Shown one piece after another: positions 1-5,447 of a DNA stretch of 5,447 bases. Each line of letters begins with the position of its first letter. Position 1 is the stretch's first letter. The notes beneath the pieces were generated by a model, which made no database searches, had not been told where the DNA came from, and saw nothing but the letters and a program-made list of their open reading frames with translations. The stretch comes from Rhodopirellula sp. GTDB lineage: Bacteria > Planctomycetota > Planctomycetia > Pirellulales > Pirellulaceae. The stretch spans positions 1-5,447 of the forward strand of contig PAXU01000038.1 of assembly GCA_002714565.1 (NCBI GenBank). The letters run 5' to 3'. Both the position numbers and the translations under genes were made by a program.

Positions 1-564
1 ACGATCGAAGCATATGGTGCAATGCCGGGTGAGTCGAGTTTTGCAAACAACTGTTTGCTGGCAAGACGACTTGCAGAATCCGGTGTGCGATACATCCAGC
101 TCTTTGACTGGGGATGGGATTTCCATGGCACCAACAAGAGTCGTGGTATTCGAGAGGGTCTGGTTGATCGCTGTAAGCCAATGGACAAAGCTGTCACGGC
201 CTTGATCAAGGATTTGCGTGATCGCGATATGCTCGATGAAACACTCGTGGTATGGAGTGGTGAATTCGGCCGTACCCCGTTCCGTGAAGGACGTACGGCA
301 AAGAGCGACGTGCTTGGCCGCGATCACTTCCCGGATTGCTATAGCCTGTTTATGGCTGGTGGTGGACTAAAACCAGGAAGTTACGGTGCGTCGGACGAGT
401 TAGGCTTTACGCCGGCTGAAAACAAGGTGCATATCCATGATTTGCAGGCAACAATTCTTAACCAAATGGGAATAGATCACGAGCGCCTAACCTACAGATT
501 CCAGGGGCGTGACTATCGGTTGACTGATGTGCACGGCAACGTCATCAAGGATATTGTCAGCTAA
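1..564 (+). CDS. DUF1501 family protein, C-terminal part (5' end outside window)
   Basis: The frame is already open at base 1, so these 187 residues are the C-terminal part of a longer protein; the first ATG in view (position 22) is probably internal. The visible part carries DUF1501 hallmarks: LARRLAESGVRYIQL (visible residues 19-33), a WDFHG metal-ligand-like motif (39-43), WSGEFGRTP (85-93), GRDHF (106-110), HIHDLQATIL (144-153) and the ending YRFQGRDYRLTDVHGN (165-180). DUF1501 belongs to the alkaline phosphatase/sulfatase-like superfamily; the Asp/His motifs probably bind metal, but the reaction is not established. Relatives are usually Tat-exported, though the signal would lie outside this window. 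This WSGEFGRTP subtype is often encoded next to a DUF1549/DUF1553 (cytochrome-c-like) gene, which could sit just upstream. It ends in TAA, 42 bases before the transporter gene, and probably shares its operon. Confidence 0.93.
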   Translation, partial: TIEAYGAMPGESSFANNCLLARRLAESGVRYIQLFDWGWDFHGTNKSRGIREGLVDRCKPMDKAVTALIKDLRDRDMLDETLVVWSGEFGRTPFREGRTAKSDVLGRDHFPDCYSLFMAGGGLKPGSYGASDELGFTPAENKVHIHDLQATILNQMGIDHERLTYRFQGRDYRLTDVHGNVIKDIVS

Positions 565-593
565 AAATACAGCAATCGTAATTGAATCCGTGA

Positions 594-599
594 TAAGGT
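594..599 (+). promoter_or_regulatory. Shine-Dalgarno-like site of the transporter gene
   Basis: TAAGGT lies 7 bases before the ATG at 607 and partly matches the AAGGAGGT consensus. An in-frame TGA at 583-585 and the absence of other upstream start codons leave ATG 607 as the likely start. Confidence 0.45.
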
Positions 600-606
600 C
601 ACCCGA

Positions 607-1971
607 ATGTCAAATCTAGAGTCTGGCCATCGCGGTAAGTCGTGGACGATATATCTGTTCTTGTTGCTGTTCTCAGCTACACTGCTGAACTATGCTGCGA
701 GATTCGTATTCACACAGAACACGAGTAATATTCAATTTGAGTTTAAAGAGAACCAGCAATTCTCTAGCTTGGAGGAATTGCGCGAAGCAGCGGACGCCGA
801 TCCAAAGGTCTCGATCGATGCACATTTGGATAAGTCGGCCTACGCAGATGCGGCCTCAAACTTTTCGCTCGGATTTGCCTTCGGGGCTCTGATATTTGGG
901 ACTTTGGCTGATGTAATCAGTGTTAGATTGCTATACCCATTGGTTGTCGTGGTTTGGTCGATTGCCGGGATTGCTACAGGAATGGTTGATACGGTCACGG
1001 GATTATGGGTCAGCCGGCTCTTTGTTGGATTGTTTGAGGCAGGGCATTGGCCTTGTGCATTGCGGACAACACAGCGGACCTTTCACCCGGCTCAGCGCAC
1101 TGGAGCAAATAGCATTCTGCAAAGCGGTGCTTCGATTGGCGCCGTCTTAACACCGCTGCTCGTACTGTTTTACCTTCACAACTATCCGACTGAATGGCGT
1201 CATGCATTTTTAATTGTCGGAGTCTGTGGTGTACCTTGGGCGATTTGTTGGCTGTTGGTGGTGCGTGAGTCTGACATTACGCAGCCCGTAATACAAACGG
1301 ACGAAACAAGCGCAGGTGTTGGGACGGATCAGGAACTGGTGGAGATACCGTTTTGGAACATCTTTACGACCAGAAGATGGTGGGTGCTCCTGTTTACGGT
1401 CATTTGTATAAACACCGTCTGGCACTTCATCAGGGTGTGGATGGTTGATTGGCTGGAAAACGTGCATGGATACGAAAGTGATTTTGTAGCCCAGTTCACC
1501 TCGGCATATTTTCTATCCACATTTGCAGGAGCATTAGCATCGGGGGCGGTCATCTCATGGTTGGTGAAAAAAGACTGGAATGTGCATAAAGCTCGAATGA
1601 CGGCGTTTGTTGTGTTTGCGTGTCTAACCGCGTTGATTGTCCCGGCAGCCTTTATGCCCAAGGGCGGACTTTTGCTGTTTGTGTTGCTGATTGTGGCCTT
1701 TGGATCATTAGGGCTATTTCCGATTTACTATTCGCTTAATCAGGAAATCTCAGCAAAACACCAGGGCAAGGTTGGCGGTAGCTTAGGCTTTGCCACATGG
1801 TTCCTGTTATATTTCTTTCATGGCTGGGTTGGCGAGTTATTAGAGGTCAATCCAGATAGCAGGCAGACGATCTTCTGTGCTGTTGGATTACTTCCGTTTG
1901 TCGCCTTCTTTGTGCTTAAGTATTGTTGGGGACAACGTCCACAATCGCCAGTCACTTTGTCAGAGTCCTAA
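607..1971 (+). CDS. MFS transporter, anion:cation symporter (ACS)-like
   Basis: This 454-residue inner-membrane protein has about twelve hydrophobic segments, near residues 14-34, 86-108, 110-130, 132-150, 170-190, 198-219, 257-278, 296-318, 329-349, 354-376, 389-408 and 419-440, with a hydrophilic central loop at about 220-250. Family marks are the degenerate motif A GTLADVISVRLLYP (98-111), the ACS-like stretch GLFEAGHWPCALRTTQRTF (141-159), NSILQSGASIGAVLTPLLV (168-186), WRHAFLIVGVCGVPW (197-211), and INTVWHFIRVWMVDWLENVHG (268-288). ACS proteins usually import organic anions such as hexuronates, phthalate or sugar acids with H+ or Na+; the substrate here cannot be read from sequence. Unusual points are an acidic loop of about 50 residues between helices 1 and 2 (about 36-85) and AARF where many relatives have an Asp-Arg pair after helix 1. 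It lies 23 bases before the C-N hydrolase gene, suggesting uptake of that enzyme's substrate. Confidence 0.93.
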   Translation: MSNLESGHRGKSWTIYLFLLLFSATLLNYAARFVFTQNTSNIQFEFKENQQFSSLEELREAADADPKVSIDAHLDKSAYADAASNFSLGFAFGALIFGTLADVISVRLLYPLVVVVWSIAGIATGMVDTVTGLWVSRLFVGLFEAGHWPCALRTTQRTFHPAQRTGANSILQSGASIGAVLTPLLVLFYLHNYPTEWRHAFLIVGVCGVPWAICWLLVVRESDITQPVIQTDETSAGVGTDQELVEIPFWNIFTTRRWWVLLFTVICINTVWHFIRVWMVDWLENVHGYESDFVAQFTSAYFLSTFAGALASGAVISWLVKKDWNVHKARMTAFVVFACLTALIVPAAFMPKGGLLLFVLLIVAFGSLGLFPIYYSLNQEISAKHQGKVGGSLGFATWFLLYFFHGWVGELLEVNPDSRQTIFCAVGLLPFVAFFVLKYCWGQRPQSPVTLSES

Positions 1972-1978
1972 GATCAAT

Positions 1979-1984
1979 GGAAAG
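1979..1984 (+). promoter_or_regulatory. Weak Shine-Dalgarno-like site of the C-N hydrolase gene
   Basis: GGAAAG lies 10 bases before the ATG at 1995. An earlier in-frame ATG at 1977 is closed by TAG at 1986-1988, so it cannot be the start; 1995 is the first usable ATG. The match to consensus is weak and the spacing long. Confidence 0.3.
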
Positions 1985-1994
1985 TTAGCAATCG

Positions 1995-2891
1995 ATGCAA
2001 GATATTCGTGTGGCAGCCATTAGCATTAACAGTCCGCTGGATAGCGGGCACGGGATGTTGGAAACCGTTGAGCAATGGACACAAAAAGCTGTTGAGGAAG
2101 GTGCCGAGTTTTGCGTCTTCCCGGAATTGCAGATCTTTGGACATTGTAATCCTGCAACGTGGGACTTAGCCGAGTCGGTTCCGGGCGGTGAGGCAACTCA
2201 AGGCTGCATTGAGATAGCAAGGCGTCACAATGTTACTATCTGCATTGGTATCAGTGAAAAAGAAGACGATATTGTTTTCAATACTCAGTTTCTTGTAGGA
2301 CCCGATGGCTACATCGGTAAGCAACGGAAGATTCATCTGTCGCGCGATGAAGTATTGTTCTACAAGGGTGGACGCGAGTTACCCGTATTTAATATCGGCA
2401 AATGCAAAGTCGGCATGATCATTTGCTATGACAATCAGTTTCCCGAACTTGCTCGTATCCTCGCACTACGCGGAGCCGATCTACTAGTGATGCCGCACGC
2501 TGCGAGAATCAAAATGTGGGATGAAACACCGGAGTCAATGGCAGAGGCTCGTCAGGATACGCATAGGTATTTCACATCTTGTTATGCCCAGCGCGCCAGA
2601 GAAAACGCCTGTTTTGCAGTGATTGCAAATCAAGCCGGACGTGCCGGGTATGTGGATACCTATCCAACCGATTCTCCAAACCAGCCACATCATTGTGGTG
2701 CGGCAATCGTATTTGGACCTGATGGTGAATGTCTGGCATCATCCCAGCAGGATATTATTCAGGATGAAATGGTCGTCGTTGACCTTAAGCAAGAACAGCT
2801 TGCGGCCGAGCGTAGCCTGCCTAATTACACGCTCAAGACTCGACGTCCCGAATTGTATGACGAGTTGGTAAAAGAACAGGTCAAGTGGTAG
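1995..2891 (+). CDS. Carbon-nitrogen hydrolase (nitrilase superfamily)
   Basis: A 298-residue protein of normal length for a single-domain nitrilase-superfamily enzyme. The catalytic triad is intact: Glu44 in CVFPELQIFG, Lys112 in KQRKIHLS, and the nucleophile Cys144 in GMIICYDNQFPE. The FNTQFLVGPDGYIGKQRK (95-112) and ARENACFAVIANQAG (201-215) blocks and the strand AAIVFGPDGE (236-245) are also typical. These enzymes hydrolyse amides, N-carbamoyl compounds or nitriles through a Cys thioester. A canonical C-D/Y-x-x-F-P-E block favours an amidase or N-carbamoyl-type hydrolase over a true nitrilase, but the exact substrate is unknown. No signal peptide is seen, so it is probably cytoplasmic. 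A longer segment after the nucleophile (about 171-200, MWDETPESMAEARQDTHRYF) may shape the active site. It is probably the last gene of the DUF1501-transporter operon and ends in TAG, facing the - strand DUF1501 gene. Confidence 0.93.
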   Translation: MQDIRVAAISINSPLDSGHGMLETVEQWTQKAVEEGAEFCVFPELQIFGHCNPATWDLAESVPGGEATQGCIEIARRHNVTICIGISEKEDDIVFNTQFLVGPDGYIGKQRKIHLSRDEVLFYKGGRELPVFNIGKCKVGMIICYDNQFPELARILALRGADLLVMPHAARIKMWDETPESMAEARQDTHRYFTSCYAQRARENACFAVIANQAGRAGYVDTYPTDSPNQPHHCGAAIVFGPDGECLASSQQDIIQDEMVVVDLKQEQLAAERSLPNYTLKTRRPELYDELVKEQVKW

Positions 2892-2978
2892 GTAGATAGC
2901 GCGGTGTGCAGACGCACAACCACAGGACTCCGCGGATGCCATATCGCGATGGTGTTTGAAAACTGACCTGAGGCCGTC
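2892..2978. terminator. Convergent intergenic junction with two small hairpins, possible weak terminator
   Basis: The 87 bases separate two convergent genes. Hairpin one spans 2903-2921: GGTGTGC, loop AGAC, then GCACAACC, giving seven pairs with one bulged A. Hairpin two spans 2939-2952: CCAT, loop ATCGCG, ATGG, followed by TGTTTG. Neither is GC-rich with a real T-run on either strand, so intrinsic termination is only a possibility; Rho-dependent ending is equally likely. Confidence 0.25.
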
Positions 2979-4250
2979 TTAGATCAATTCTGTAATTGGT
3001 TCGCGGTGGTCAACCAGATACTGAGGACGTCCGGCCGGATCAATCAACTGTGTTGTTGAAACATCGATACCCAGATTGTGATACATCGTTGCAAAGATCT
3101 GCTGATGATGTACTGGACGTTCAATGGGTCGTTCAGCGTTCTTGCTGGACTTACCAACAACCTGACCAAGTCGCATTCCGCCACCGGCTAGAACGCACAT
3201 GGAAACACCGTACCAGTGATCTCGACCAGCATTGTTATTGTTGATTCTTGGGGTTCTTCCAAATTCGCCCCAGACAACAACGGTCGTGTCTTGATCCATG
3301 CCACGTTGGTGTAAATCTTCGAACAATGAGGCAAGGGCAACGTCCAGTTTTGGCAGTTGACGCTTTAGTGTTACAAAATTGTTGCTGTGTGTGTCCCAGC
3401 CACCCCAATTGAATCCTACGACTCGAACGCCTGCTTCTACAAGTCGACGAGCTCTTAAGAAGGACTCACCATCTTTGGTGTATTTGTCGCGGATCTTTTG
3501 ATCTTCGTTGTTTAGATCAAGGGCATCAGCAACACGGCCGGAAGTGACGACATCGACAGCTTGTTGCGTATAGGCATCAAGTGCATCCATTTGCCCGGAG
3601 TTGTCCGCAGCACGCTTAAGGCCATCCAGATCTTTCAGTAGTGACGTGCGCGATGCAAGTCGATCGCTGGTCATGCTGCCTGATAGCTTTAGGTTTCCAC
3701 CTTGTGGCTTATACGGTTTGTAAACAGCTCCAAGGTATCCAGGCCAACTGCCGTTATATCCGACAAATGGCGGTGCACCGTTTACGCTGCCAAGTAGGTG
3801 TGCGGCTACGCTACCGATGGATGGACGTCAGCCAATTCCACTCAGGCTCTTCCTGTCAAAACCGGTTTGGGTGTGGTGATCACTGTGATCAGCGATGTTT
3901 CCAAAAATTGATCGTACGACAGCAAACTTGTCGCCGTGTTGAGCTAATTTTGGAAAGTGCTCACAAATGTCCAGACCCGGTACGTTTGTTTGAATCGGTG
4001 CAAATTCACCACGGAATTCCGAAGCGGCATCTGGCTTAAGATCAAAGGTGTCTTGATGGGATGGTCCACCACTGAGGTGGATGTTAATCAACGCCTTATG
4101 AGATGAGCCAACACCTTGTTCGGCTTCAGCTCGCAGAAGGTCAGCAAATGATAGTCCCCCGGCAGCCATCGATCCCACTTTGAGGAAGTTCCTTCGTGAA
4201 ACGCCGTCACAGTATTTTGATGACTTCTTTGATTCGCTGATTGAGAACAT
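2979..4250 (-). pseudogene. DUF1501 family protein interrupted by one in-frame TGA
   Basis: Read as one frame, this is 424 codons (423 residues with codon 141 = TGA), close to usual DUF1501 length. The N-terminal part (residues 1-140, 3831-4250) has the twin-arginine motif SRRNFLK (18-24), HLSGGPSHQDTFDLKPDA (58-75), RGEFAPIQTNVPGLDICEH (80-98) and HHTQTG (125-130). The frame continues after the TGA without shift as RPSIGSVAAHLLG (142-154), PPFVGYNGSWPGYLG (160-174), ARRLVEAGVRVVGFNWGG (267-284), the metal-ligand-like WDTH (285-288), WGEFGRTPRIN (327-337), GRDHWYG (342-348) and NLGIDVSTTQLIDPAGRPQYL (392-412). It would be a Tat-exported protein of the alkaline phosphatase-like superfamily, reaction unknown. 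The start is firm: TGA lies three codons upstream and a good RBS sits 6 bases away. The gene may be a recent pseudogene, a read-through case or a sequencing error; restart at Met193 would lack the N-terminal core. It ends in TAA. Confidence 0.88.
3828..3830 (-). other. In-frame TGA stop at codon 141 of the DUF1501 gene
   Basis: On the - strand the codons read AGT GGA ATT GGC TGA CGT CCA TCC (20-base core centred here). The DUF1501 homology crosses it with no gap or frame change. Related proteins typically have a Gly-rich GG-RPSIGS segment at this spot, so a single G-to-T change of GGA to TGA explains it most simply. Confidence 0.85.
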
Positions 4251-4256
4251 CTTTAC

Positions 4257-4264
4257 TCACCCCT
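4257..4264 (-). promoter_or_regulatory. Shine-Dalgarno site of the - strand DUF1501 gene
   Basis: On the - strand AGGGGTGA lies 6 bases before the ATG at 4250-4248 and closely resembles AGGAGGTGA. It overlaps the in-frame TGA at 4259-4257, which fixes the start. It is the best RBS in the window, and suggests the gene was recently translated. Confidence 0.65.
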
Positions 4265-4279
4265 AGTTAGTTTTTATCC

Positions 4280-4299
4280 AAACGAATTTGATTTCGTTT
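4280..4299. repeat. Short inverted repeat, 7-bp arms
   Basis: AAACGAA and TTCGTTT are exact reverse complements around the loop TTTGAT. It lies 30 bases upstream of the - strand DUF1501 start, so it could be a leader hairpin or a protein-binding site. AT-rich arms of this size can also arise by chance. Confidence 0.4.
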
Positions 4300-4356
4300 T
4301 CACTACCGTAATAAGTATAACTCATGCCAATATGCTATTTTATTCTATCGGCTGTT

Positions 4357-4381
4357 GGCAATGCGAATAATTCGTATTGCC
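4357..4381. repeat. 25-base near-perfect palindrome, candidate operator
   Basis: Arms GGCAATGCGAA (4357-4367) and TTCGTATTGCC (4371-4381) pair over 11 positions with one mismatch (G-T, a wobble in RNA) around the centre TAA. The long symmetric arms and the location between divergent starts (107 bases from one, 123 from the other) fit a homodimeric regulator's operator; a transcript hairpin is the alternative. A CCCC/GGGG hairpin (4380-4394) abuts it. Confidence 0.6.
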
Positions 4382-4394
4382 CCTCGATACGGGG
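4380..4394. repeat. Small GC hairpin next to the palindrome
   Basis: CCCC (4380-4383) and GGGG (4391-4394) flank the 7-base loop TCGATAC. It overlaps the end of the 25-base palindrome by two bases, so the two structures would compete in RNA. No T-run follows on the + strand, so it is not a standard terminator. Confidence 0.35.
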
Positions 4395-4503
4395 GTAGTT
4401 AGAGCGATGAAGTAGTAAAAGTGGGTGGTTTAGCATTGATAGGTAGCCACTCTCGGCGGTAATCACCTTCCTAAGCTACCGCTTTAGTTTGTAATATGAC
4501 GAT

Positions 4504-5447
4504 ATGAGAAGTATGGAAAGTAACTGTTCACTTGACCGAGATTCCAGTCGTCGCACTTTTCTAAAGGCGTCGTTTGGTGCTTGTTCTGCGGCAACAATCG
4601 GAGCATTAAATGCGCCGTCTGACGTTTCAGCCAGTTCAACAACTGCTAAAGCAAAGACTACGATTCTGTTCTTTCTGTGTGGTGGCGCATCACATATCGA
4701 CACATGGGATATGAAGCCTGATGCTCCGGTGGAATACAGAGGGCCATTTAACCCAATACAAACCTCTGCCAGCGATGTTCGGCTAAGCGAGCATCTACCA
4801 ATGACGGCAAAGGTTGCCCATCATTTAGCAGTCGTTAACTCGATTGATGGTGCAGTAAATACGAATGACCATCACGGTGGCTATTACCACAATCTCACAG
4901 GTCACCGGCCGGATCAGTCGTTTCGTACTGAAGGTAATAACCGTACACCGTATCCTGATGACTGGCCGTATATGGGCAGTGTTGTAGCAATGAAGAGAGT
5001 GCAACAGGGAGCGTTACCCAATGCCATCACATTGCCGCATAAGCCGAGTGTGGCACCCTTCACCCGACCAGGGCAATTCGCTGGCCGCTTAGGTGTGGAG
5101 TTCGATCCGATGTATGTCATAGGTGAAGATGATAATCCAACGGAGTTTCGTGCACCGGCATTGGCACTTCAAGGCGATTTAACGGTGGACCGACTCACAA
5201 ATCGCAAACAGCTACTGGACGTGATAGACCGCTCAAAGCGAGATTTTGAATCCTTCAGGCGGGTGAATAAATTCACGCGAGAACAAAAGAGGGCCGTGGA
5301 GCTGCTTACGGCAGCGGGTACCACAGAAGCTTTCGACGTTGCTTCAGAGCCCGAGGAAGTTAAGGAACGATACGGCAAGACGATCAACGGTATGAGTATG
5401 CTGCTGGCTCGCCGCCTTGCAGAACGTGAGATTCCGTTTGTTACGGT
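4504..5447 (+). CDS. DUF1501 family protein, N-terminal part (3' end outside window)
   Basis: The frame is open from ATG 4504 to the right edge (314 complete codons). An in-frame TAA at 4492-4494 limits the start to ATG 4504 or ATG 4513; neither has a clear Shine-Dalgarno site. The N-terminus has a twin-arginine motif SSRRTFLKA (14-22) and a small-residue hydrophobic stretch (about 23-37), implying Tat export. DUF1501 core motifs follow: TILFFLCGGASHIDTWDMKP (53-72), EYRGPFNPIQTSASDVRLSEHLP (78-99, metal-site region), NDHHGGYYHNLTGHRP (121-136), WPYMGSVVAMKR (154-165), LPNAITLP (171-178), RYGKTINGMSMLLARRLAE (289-307). The catalytic C-terminal half with the expected WDxH and GEFGRTP blocks lies beyond the window. 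The form is the longer, PSD1-associated-like type, unlike the shorter - strand neighbour. It is divergent from that gene and may share regulation through the palindrome. Confidence 0.92.
   Translation, partial: MRSMESNCSLDRDSSRRTFLKASFGACSAATIGALNAPSDVSASSTTAKAKTTILFFLCGGASHIDTWDMKPDAPVEYRGPFNPIQTSASDVRLSEHLPMTAKVAHHLAVVNSIDGAVNTNDHHGGYYHNLTGHRPDQSFRTEGNNRTPYPDDWPYMGSVVAMKRVQQGALPNAITLPHKPSVAPFTRPGQFAGRLGVEFDPMYVIGEDDNPTEFRAPALALQGDLTVDRLTNRKQLLDVIDRSKRDFESFRRVNKFTREQKRAVELLTAAGTTEAFDVASEPEEVKERYGKTINGMSMLLARRLAEREIPFVT

Larger units (their letters stand above)
4251..4503. promoter_or_regulatory. Divergent intergenic region between two DUF1501 genes
   Basis: These 253 bases separate the - strand DUF1501 gene from the + strand one and should hold both promoters. 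The left half is AT-rich. On the - strand TATACT (about 4318-4313) could be a -10 element, but no convincing -35 is seen, and no promoter could be assigned with confidence on the + strand. Structure present: AAACGAA/TTCGTTT (4280-4299), TGCCAA/TTGGCA (4325-4330 and 4355-4360), a 25-base near-palindrome (4357-4381), CCCC/GGGG (4380-4394), and GGTAGC/GCTACC (4442-4447 and 4475-4480). No ORF or recognisable RNA gene was seen. Confidence 0.5.

Noticed and set aside
1329..1661. 110-codon - strand ORF
   Set aside because: It is antisense to the MFS gene, which has clear transmembrane and family motifs over the same bases.
3828..3830. TGA read as selenocysteine
   Set aside because: The site is a Gly-rich turn with no redox role known in DUF1501, and only a weak GTAG/CTAC pairing is seen downstream, not a convincing bacterial SECIS hairpin.
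3828..3830. Genome-wide recoding of TGA to glycine (as in Absconditabacteria/Gracilibacteria)
   Set aside because: Attractive because Gly is expected here and no gene in view ends in TGA, but a recoded genome would show many in-frame TGA codons; only one appears in about 1,670 codons, and the gene content is planctomycete-like.
3641..4039. 132-codon + strand ORF
   Set aside because: It lies wholly antisense to the conserved DUF1501 frame, has no family motifs and is Cys/Arg-rich in the manner of shadow frames.
4357..4396. tRNA or small structured RNA
   Set aside because: The CCCC-7-base loop-GGGG hairpin recalls a T-arm, but the loop TCGATAC does not fit TTCRANY, the stem is only 4 bp and no acceptor or anticodon arm can be assembled.
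4251..4503. Insertion sequence ends or attachment site
   Set aside because: Inverted repeats are present, but there is no transposase or integrase, no flanking direct repeat and no disrupted gene.
4476..4703. 75-codon - strand ORF at the start of the third DUF1501 gene
   Set aside because: It is antisense to the twin-arginine signal and the first core motif of the + strand DUF1501 gene, with no recognisable content.

Overview
The window looks like part of a planctomycete chromosome (Planctomycetota, probably Pirellulaceae or relatives). The main reason is three separate DUF1501 genes in 5.4 kb. DUF1501 proteins are Tat-exported members of the alkaline phosphatase/sulfatase-like superfamily and are hugely expanded in that phylum. 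Moderate base composition and weak Shine-Dalgarno signals also fit. The assignment rests on recalled family distribution, not on a search.

Left part (1-2891, + strand): the C-terminal end of a DUF1501 gene enters from the left edge. After 42 bases comes a 12-helix major facilitator transporter resembling the anion:cation symporter (hexuronate/phthalate) family, and after another 23 bases a nitrilase-superfamily carbon-nitrogen hydrolase with an intact Glu-Lys-Cys triad. The short same-strand gaps suggest one operon. It may link a periplasmic DUF1501 protein, uptake of a small organic anion, and cytosolic cleavage of an amide or related C-N bond. The substrate is unknown.

Middle part (2892-4250): an 87-base convergent junction, then a second DUF1501 gene on the - strand. 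It has a clear RBS, a twin-arginine motif and conserved DUF1501 sequence along its whole length, but its reading frame is interrupted by one in-frame TGA at codon 141 (3828-3830). The frame is open and homologous on both sides, so this is one gene with a point nonsense codon, not two genes. The TGA sits where GGA (Gly) would be expected.

Right part (4251-5447): a 253-base divergent intergenic region with a striking 25-base near-palindrome (4357-4381) and other small inverted repeats. It is followed by a third DUF1501 gene (+ strand from 4504) with a twin-arginine signal, which runs off the right edge.

No tRNA, rRNA, CRISPR, insertion sequence or integrase was seen. The most notable items are the in-frame TGA, the palindrome between the divergent DUF1501 genes, and the DUF1501-transporter-amidohydrolase operon.
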